Shown here piece by piece: positions 44,795-49,229 of a DNA stretch of 49,229 nucleotides. The stretch's first letter is position 1; each line of letters opens with the position of its first letter. The notes under the pieces are model-generated. The model searched no databases, was not told the origin of the DNA, and was given only the letters and a program-made list of their open reading frames with translations. A program made the translations under genes and the position numbers. Location of the stretch: assembly GCA_028293805.1 (NCBI GenBank), contig JAQGOC010000391.1, positions 1 through 49,229 of the forward strand. Direction: 5' to 3'. Source of the DNA: Gammaproteobacteria bacterium. GTDB taxonomy: Bacteria; Pseudomonadota; Gammaproteobacteria; Steroidobacterales; Steroidobacteraceae.

Positions 44795-46153
44795 GTGATT
44801 CGCACTCGTAACGCCGCCTGGTTCGCAACGCTCATGGTTACGGCGACACTGTGCCCCTGGAGGGCTTCGACCGCCGTCGCCGCGGCATCGGCCAACACCG
44901 CGGCGCAGGTGACCGCGGTGCACTGCGGTCACCTGATCGACGTGCTGGCCGGGAAAGTCCTGGGTGAGACGACGATCATCATCGAAGGCAAGCGGGTGCG
45001 CGAAGTGATTTCGGGTGGCGCACCGGCCGCCGGTGCAGCTCAGATCGATCTCTCGAGCCAGACGTGTCTGCCCGGCCTCATCGACAGTCACACCCACCTC
45101 AGCGAGGAATTTGGTCCGACCACCTATGCGGATGTCTTTCACTGGAATCTCGCGGACCACGCCGTTCGTTCTACGATCTACGCAAGGCGCACGCTGCTCG
45201 CGGGATTCACGACAGTGCGCAATCTCGGCGATTTAGCCAACGAGAGTGTGGCACTGCGTAACGCTATCAATGCGGGTCTGATTGTCGGTCCCCGTATTTT
45301 CACCGCCGGGATTCCCGTGGGGTCCACGGGTGGACATGCGGACCCGACGGACGGCTATCGGGACGACCTGGCGGGCGATCCCGGCGCAGACCGCGGCATC
45401 ATCAATAGCGCCGAGGACGCCGCCAAGGCGGTGCGCATGCACTACAAAAAGGGCGATGACCTGATCAAGATCATGCCCTCGGGCGGAGTGTTGGACCAGA
45501 GCGCGAGCGGGGATAACGCGCAACTTTCGCTTGACGAGATCAAGGCTGTCGTTTCAACAGCGCATGACTACGGGTTCACCGTCGCGGCTCATGCGCACGG
45601 GGCGGAAGCGATCCGGCGTGCTGTGCTCGGTGGAGTCGATTCGATCGAGCACGGTACGTACATGGACGACGAGGATATGAAGCTGATGAAGGAGCACGGC
45701 ACCTGGTACGTCCCGACGATCATCGCGGGAGACTACGTCGCTCAAAAGGCGAGCATCCCCGGATTCTATCCGCCCCAGGTCGCCGCAAAGGCCGCGGCCA
45801 TCGGCCCGCTCATCCTCGGCACAGCCGGACGTGCTTACAAGGCCGGCGTGAAAATTGCTTTCGGCACCGACGCGGGTGTCTATCCTCACGGTCAGAATGC
45901 TCACGAATTCGAGCTGATGGTGCGGGCCGGCATGCCGCCGCTCTTCGCGATCCAGGCTGCGACCGTTCATGCCGCCCAACTCCTGAAGCAGGACAAGGAT
46001 CTCGGCAGCGTGACGGCGGGCAAGCTGGCGGATCTCGTGGCCGTGGAGGGCAATCCCGTTGACGATGTGGGTCTCCTGAAGAGCGTGAGCTTCGTCATGA
46101 AGGATGGGGTCGTATACAAGCGCGACGGGAAGGCTGTTGATCTGAACCCGTAG
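44795..46153 (+). CDS. Exported metal-dependent amidohydrolase
   Basis: Amidohydrolase-superfamily enzyme of 452 aa, exported (signal peptide to about residue 28, before ASANTAAQ). The GTG at 44795 has GGAG upstream and leaves an 83-nt gap after the receptor; an earlier in-frame start would overlap the receptor. Metal ligands are visible: H99-x-H101 in DSHTHLSEE, K225 (likely carbamylated) in DDLIKIM, H266 in AAHAHG, H286 in IEHGTYM and D359 in FGTDAGVYPHG. The wording (GLIDSHTHL, LLAGFTTVRNLGD, AGKLADLVAVEGNP) is that of the Xaa-Pro dipeptidase/imidazolonepropionase-like group, often secreted peptidases. It follows the receptor on the same strand and may act on a small peptide or cyclic amide taken up by it (inference). 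Confidence 0.9.
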   Translation: MIRTRNAAWFATLMVTATLCPWRASTAVAAASANTAAQVTAVHCGHLIDVLAGKVLGETTIIIEGKRVREVISGGAPAAGAAQIDLSSQTCLPGLIDSHTHLSEEFGPTTYADVFHWNLADHAVRSTIYARRTLLAGFTTVRNLGDLANESVALRNAINAGLIVGPRIFTAGIPVGSTGGHADPTDGYRDDLAGDPGADRGIINSAEDAAKAVRMHYKKGDDLIKIMPSGGVLDQSASGDNAQLSLDEIKAVVSTAHDYGFTVAAHAHGAEAIRRAVLGGVDSIEHGTYMDDEDMKLMKEHGTWYVPTIIAGDYVAQKASIPGFYPPQVAAKAAAIGPLILGTAGRAYKAGVKIAFGTDAGVYPHGQNAHEFELMVRAGMPPLFAIQAATVHAAQLLKQDKDLGSVTAGKLADLVAVEGNPVDDVGLLKSVSFVMKDGVVYKRDGKAVDLNP

Positions 46154-46237
46154 TAGTTCGCTCCCCCTATTCCGGTCGTGAGCGGAAAGTGATCGGTGCT
46201 GCTTACCTGGATGACGTTTGATCGGCAAGGAGACCTG

Positions 46238-48343
46238 ATGCGTATCCGTACTCTACTGAGCCTGCTGTTGGCAGTGGTGAACGTCGCCGGCGTCGCACAC
46301 GCTGCAAATACGGCGTGGCCCATGTATGGCGGAACCTCCAGCGAAGAGCGATTCTCGCCGCTGACGCGCATCAACAAGGAAAATGTCAGTCAGCTGGGCC
46401 TCGCCTGGAGCTTCAACGATTTCGTGGTGCGCGGGCGCACGCATCGTGGCAATGAGGCTTCCGCCATTGTCGTCGAGGGCGTCATGTACTTTTCCGGCCC
46501 ATGGAGCGTGGCGTACGCCGTGGATGCGAAGACCGGAAAGCTGCTGTGGAAATACGATCCCGGCGTCGACGGGCAGTGGGCGCGGCGGGCTTGCTGTGAC
46601 GCCGTCAATCGGGGTGTGGCTGTCTGGAAAGGGCTCGTCTATGTTGCGTCCCTCGACGGCTTTCTGATCGCCCTCGATGCATCGACGGGCAAAGAAAAGT
46701 GGCGCGCGGATACCTTCACCGATCGCGTGTCGATGAACTACGCCAGCACGGGGGCGCCGCGGATCGCGGGCCATAACGTTGTGATCGGCAACGGTGGAGC
46801 GGAGATGGGGGCTCGCGGGTACGTCAGTGCTTACGACCTGCAGTCGGGCCGGCTTGCCTGGCGGTTCTTCACCGTACCGGGCGATCCGGCAAAAGGTCCC
46901 GATGAAAGTCCGGACATCACGCTGGCGCGCAAGACCTGGAGCACCCAGTCCCGCTGGGATCTGGGGGGCGGCGGCACGGCGTGGGATTCGATGGTTTACG
47001 ATCCCGAGCTCAACCTTCTCTACGTCGGAGTGGGCAACGGGTGTCCCCATCCGGGGTGGATCCGCAGCCCGGGAGGCGGGGACAATCTCTTTCTGGCTTC
47101 CATCGTTGCCGTCGAGGCGGATACGGGCCGTATGAGGTGGTATTACCAGACGACGCCCGGGGACAGTTGGGACTACACCGCCACGCAGAACATCGTGCTG
47201 GCGGACCTCAGTCTCGAGGGCCGGGTGCGCAAGGTGCTGATGCAGGCGCCGAAGAATGGGTTCTTCTACGTGTTGGACAGGGTCACCGGGAAGCTCATCA
47301 GCGCTGAGAAGTACACGACGGTGACTTGGGCCGATTCGGTCGATCCGCGGTCCGGCCGGCCGCGTATCTCGCCGCAGGCCGACTATTCCCAGGGTCCCAA
47401 GGTCATCTGGCCTTCGCAGGCCGGCGGACACGACTGGATGCCGATGTCTTACAGCCTGCAGACCCACCTCGTATACATCCCCGTCATGGAAACGCCGATG
47501 CTGTTCGACAGCGTGCCGGCTGCCAGCGTCACGTTCAGATCCGGTGCCAACAATGAGGGTGACCGGGTCGCCTTTGTCGGCGATGCCGTGGATCCGGCGC
47601 TACTGCGGGGCCAGCCGCATCCCGTGATGCAAAATCGCCTGGAAGCCTGGGATCCCGTGTCGCAGAAAGTCCGGTGGAGCTCGCCGCCCATGCCGCTGTG
47701 GAGCGGCGGGACGCTCGCTACCGCCGGCGGACTGGTCTTTCAGGGGTCGAGCGATGGAGCATTCGTCGCCTATGACGCGGCCAGCGGTGAGGTCTTGAAG
47801 CGCATCGAGACGGGGACCGCCATCATGGCCGGGCCGATCTCCTATGAGATCGACGGCACTCAGTATGTCGCCGTTCTCGCGAATTTCGGGGGCGCCATGA
47901 CGGCCATCGGCTATCTGCCCGGCACGGCGCCCAATAAGTACCAGAACAACGAGCGTCTGCTCGTCTTCAGGCTGGGCGGAGCTGCGGTGCCGCTGCCGCC
48001 GGCGCGCGTGCCCGCGACGCACTTCCCACTGCCGGCTGCAATCACGAGCGACGAGAAGGTCCTCAAACGCGGTGAGGCAGTGTTCGAGCGTTGCGCCGCC
48101 TGTCATGGCTTCCGTGGCAGGCTGAACGGATATCCGGATCTGTGGAATCTGCCGCCGGAAACGCATCAAAATTTCGAGGCGATCGTGCTCAAGGGCGCCT
48201 ACAGGTATGCGGGGATGCCTGCGTTCGACGATGTTCTCTCGGCACAGGACGTACGCGCCGTACACGCTTTTATCGTCGCCGATTCTATCGAGCTCCGCGC
48301 GAAGGCCGCGGCGGCCGCGAGTACGTTACCTACGGCGCATTGA
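46238..48343 (+). CDS. PQQ-dependent quinohemoprotein alcohol dehydrogenase
   Basis: Periplasmic type II quinohemoprotein alcohol dehydrogenase of 701 aa, oxidising alcohols with pyrroloquinoline quinone and passing electrons to heme c. The ATG at 46238 has AAGGAG 6 nt upstream; the signal peptide ends near residue 24 (VAHA). The eight-bladed propeller shows the vicinal disulfide C119-C120 (RACCDAVNRGVAV), tryptophan-docking repeats (LLYVGVGNGCPHPGW, GFLIALDASTGKEKW) and the likely active-site Asp in SWDYTATQN. The C-terminal cytochrome c domain has the heme site C619-x-x-C622-H623 (CAACHGF) and a likely axial Met in GMPAF. No PQQ synthesis genes are nearby. It may share a transcript with the amidohydrolase (84-nt gap). 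Confidence 0.93.
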   Translation: MRIRTLLSLLLAVVNVAGVAHAANTAWPMYGGTSSEERFSPLTRINKENVSQLGLAWSFNDFVVRGRTHRGNEASAIVVEGVMYFSGPWSVAYAVDAKTGKLLWKYDPGVDGQWARRACCDAVNRGVAVWKGLVYVASLDGFLIALDASTGKEKWRADTFTDRVSMNYASTGAPRIAGHNVVIGNGGAEMGARGYVSAYDLQSGRLAWRFFTVPGDPAKGPDESPDITLARKTWSTQSRWDLGGGGTAWDSMVYDPELNLLYVGVGNGCPHPGWIRSPGGGDNLFLASIVAVEADTGRMRWYYQTTPGDSWDYTATQNIVLADLSLEGRVRKVLMQAPKNGFFYVLDRVTGKLISAEKYTTVTWADSVDPRSGRPRISPQADYSQGPKVIWPSQAGGHDWMPMSYSLQTHLVYIPVMETPMLFDSVPAASVTFRSGANNEGDRVAFVGDAVDPALLRGQPHPVMQNRLEAWDPVSQKVRWSSPPMPLWSGGTLATAGGLVFQGSSDGAFVAYDAASGEVLKRIETGTAIMAGPISYEIDGTQYVAVLANFGGAMTAIGYLPGTAPNKYQNNERLLVFRLGGAAVPLPPARVPATHFPLPAAITSDEKVLKRGEAVFERCAACHGFRGRLNGYPDLWNLPPETHQNFEAIVLKGAYRYAGMPAFDDVLSAQDVRAVHAFIVADSIELRAKAAAAASTLPTAH

Positions 48344-48422
48344 AGCGGCGGGGGAGGACGCGTGCGGTGCTGGCGACCCTTCAACTCACCAGTCGCGGTA
48401 CTGCCGGCCGCGGCTATCGACG

Positions 48423-48836
48423 CTATCCTGGTTTTCTCGTATGCCCGGACGAGCCCGAGGATACGCCGCTGCTCGGGGACCACGGGCGCCACAACGCGCT
48501 CGCGGTAAGGCTCAGCCCTTCCAAGGCGACTACCGCCATTCCGACGATCACGTAGTTCCAGGTCCGGGCGTCTCCGGTGACAGTGCCGAAGACCCAGGGC
48601 GACACGATGGCCCAGCCGGCGAACAGAATGTTGAGGTAGCTGAGAATCGAGGTTTTCCTGGCCGACAAGCGGATTGCAGCGCTCAAGGCGATGAGAACGC
48701 CAACACCCATTGCACTGCGCGAGATGGCACTGGCGGGAGACCCGATGACCCAGGGTGAGACGACCAACCACAGCCCCAGTAGCACGTTGACCGCGCCCGT
48801 CACTCTCACCAGGGTGGACCGTCCTTCGTTACGCAT
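48423..48836 (-). CDS. SPW-repeat membrane protein
   Basis: Inner-membrane protein of 137 aa with four hydrophobic helices and two copies of the SPW signature, WLVVSPWVIGS and WAIVSPWVFGT, which define the SPW family (function unknown). The ATG at 48836 follows GGAGG; an upstream in-frame extension is unlike the family. It is convergent with the alcohol dehydrogenase gene, with 79 nt between them. No link to the exporter fragment on its right can be shown beyond strand. Confidence 0.88.
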   Translation of the reverse strand: MRNEGRSTLVRVTGAVNVLLGLWLVVSPWVIGSPASAISRSAMGVGVLIALSAAIRLSARKTSILSYLNILFAGWAIVSPWVFGTVTGDARTWNYVIVGMAVVALEGLSLTASALWRPWSPSSGVSSGSSGHTRKPG

Positions 48837-48953
48837 TTTGTGCCGCCTCCAGGTTGCCCATCTGTCTGCATATGGCGTTCCCGGGAAGGCGGATTTTTCG
48901 GTACGAGTCAACATGGCACGGCCAGGCCGACGCAAGAGCTGTTGCTGCATGCC

Positions 48954-49229
48954 TCAGTCGACGGAAACGGGGACGCTGCGCCGTCCATAGCGGCTCACGA
49001 TCCACAGAGCGGCCGGCAGTGCGGTGAAGTCGGCGAGCAGCGCCAGAACGAACGCTGACGAGGCAACGATCCCGAACTGGCGCATCGGCGGCAGATCCGA
49101 GAGCGCCAGAGCCAGGAAGCCGCTAACGTTGATGAGAGTCGCGAACAGAATGGGCTGGCCGGCAATCAGCAGCGCATGCCGGAGGGCGGCGGCTGTGGAG
49201 CCGGCCGCAAGGCCCTCCTGGAAATGGTA
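48954..49229 (-). CDS. C-terminus of MMPL/RND-superfamily exporter, 5' part beyond window
   Basis: The last 91 codons of a gene that enters from the right edge. The frame holds two or three hydrophobic helices with the pattern ALRHALLIAGQPILFATLIN, SGFLALALSDLPPMRQFGIV, ASSAFVLALLADFTALPAAL. This is the C-terminal sterol-sensing-domain-like end of MMPL/RND exporters, where AGxPILFTTL and PxMRQFGxL blocks recur. The stop is TGA at 48956-48954. The SPW gene follows on the same strand after 117 nt. The substrate cannot be judged from this piece. Confidence 0.8.
   Translation of the reverse strand, partial: YHFQEGLAAGSTAAALRHALLIAGQPILFATLINVSGFLALALSDLPPMRQFGIVASSAFVLALLADFTALPAALWIVSRYGRRSVPVSVD

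Noticed and set aside
46253..47467. Minus-strand open frame of 404 codons opposite the quinohemoprotein dehydrogenase
   Set aside because: Shadow of a gene with intact PQQ and heme motifs.

Overview
The window is about 49 kb of GC-rich, densely coded chromosome. It appears to come from a free-living Gram-negative proteobacterium. Signs of this are three large TonB-dependent receptors (two with an STN signalling domain), two FecI/FecR sigma/anti-sigma pairs, an RND efflux pump, cytochrome b561, a quinohemoprotein dehydrogenase and a GlpT very close to the enterobacterial one. My guess is a Gammaproteobacterium of the Steroidobacter/xanthomonad kind that lives on polymers and organic matter, but nothing in the window fixes the taxon. 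I see no rRNA, tRNA, CRISPR array, phage or insertion sequence.

Layout. (1) 1-7.1 kb: an alpha-glucan-type uptake locus. It holds an STN TonB-dependent receptor (runs off the left edge and carries a frameshift), FecR, FecI, and a divergent secreted GH87-type alpha-glucanase. A nearly identical 29-nt element sits upstream of both the receptor and the glucanase, pointing outward from the sigma/anti-sigma pair, and looks like the ECF-dependent promoter of the locus. (2) 7.1-11.4 kb: aldehyde dehydrogenase, small membrane protein, GlpT, cytochrome c. (3) 11.6-29.6 kb: an unusual exported-protein region. It contains three copies of an exported glutamine-amidotransferase/ThuA-like protein (family A: 12168, 25011, 25829) and three copies of a small exported domain resembling PAS/Cache sensors (family B: 17613, 21133, 28045). 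These are interleaved with cytochrome b561, an RND pump, a LysR regulator, an exported MmgE/PrpD protein, a second TonB-dependent receptor, an orphan phosphate-binding-type periplasmic protein and a YncE-like beta-propeller. The receptor with one B protein reads leftward and A-A-binding protein-B-YncE reads rightward from one shared 388-nt control region. This is my best candidate for an undescribed system. (4) 29.7-39.8 kb: redox and signalling genes. These are a decayed gene, a glutathione-independent formaldehyde-dehydrogenase-like zinc alcohol dehydrogenase, a cyclic-nucleotide-binding-domain/thioredoxin-reductase-like flavoprotein without the redox CxxC, an atypical sigma-like protein, a PAS-GAF hybrid histidine kinase, a PAS-GGDEF-EAL protein and a DUF2905 protein. 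(5) 40.1-49.2 kb: a second FecI-FecR-STN receptor locus with its own repeated promoter motif (before fecI and before the receptor), followed by an exported amidohydrolase, a PQQ/heme c alcohol dehydrogenase, an SPW-repeat membrane protein and the C-terminus of an MMPL/RND-type exporter.

How the parts fit. Loci 1 and 5 follow the Fec model: the receptor's STN domain senses substrate, the signal passes through FecR, and FecI activates the receptor and, in locus 1, the secreted enzyme. The middle region looks like an envelope module built around the second receptor, which has no STN domain and no FecI/FecR partner. A LysR protein may control part of it, since an 11-bp palindrome occurs both at its own start and upstream of a family B gene. 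Functions of families A and B are inferred from sequence pattern only.
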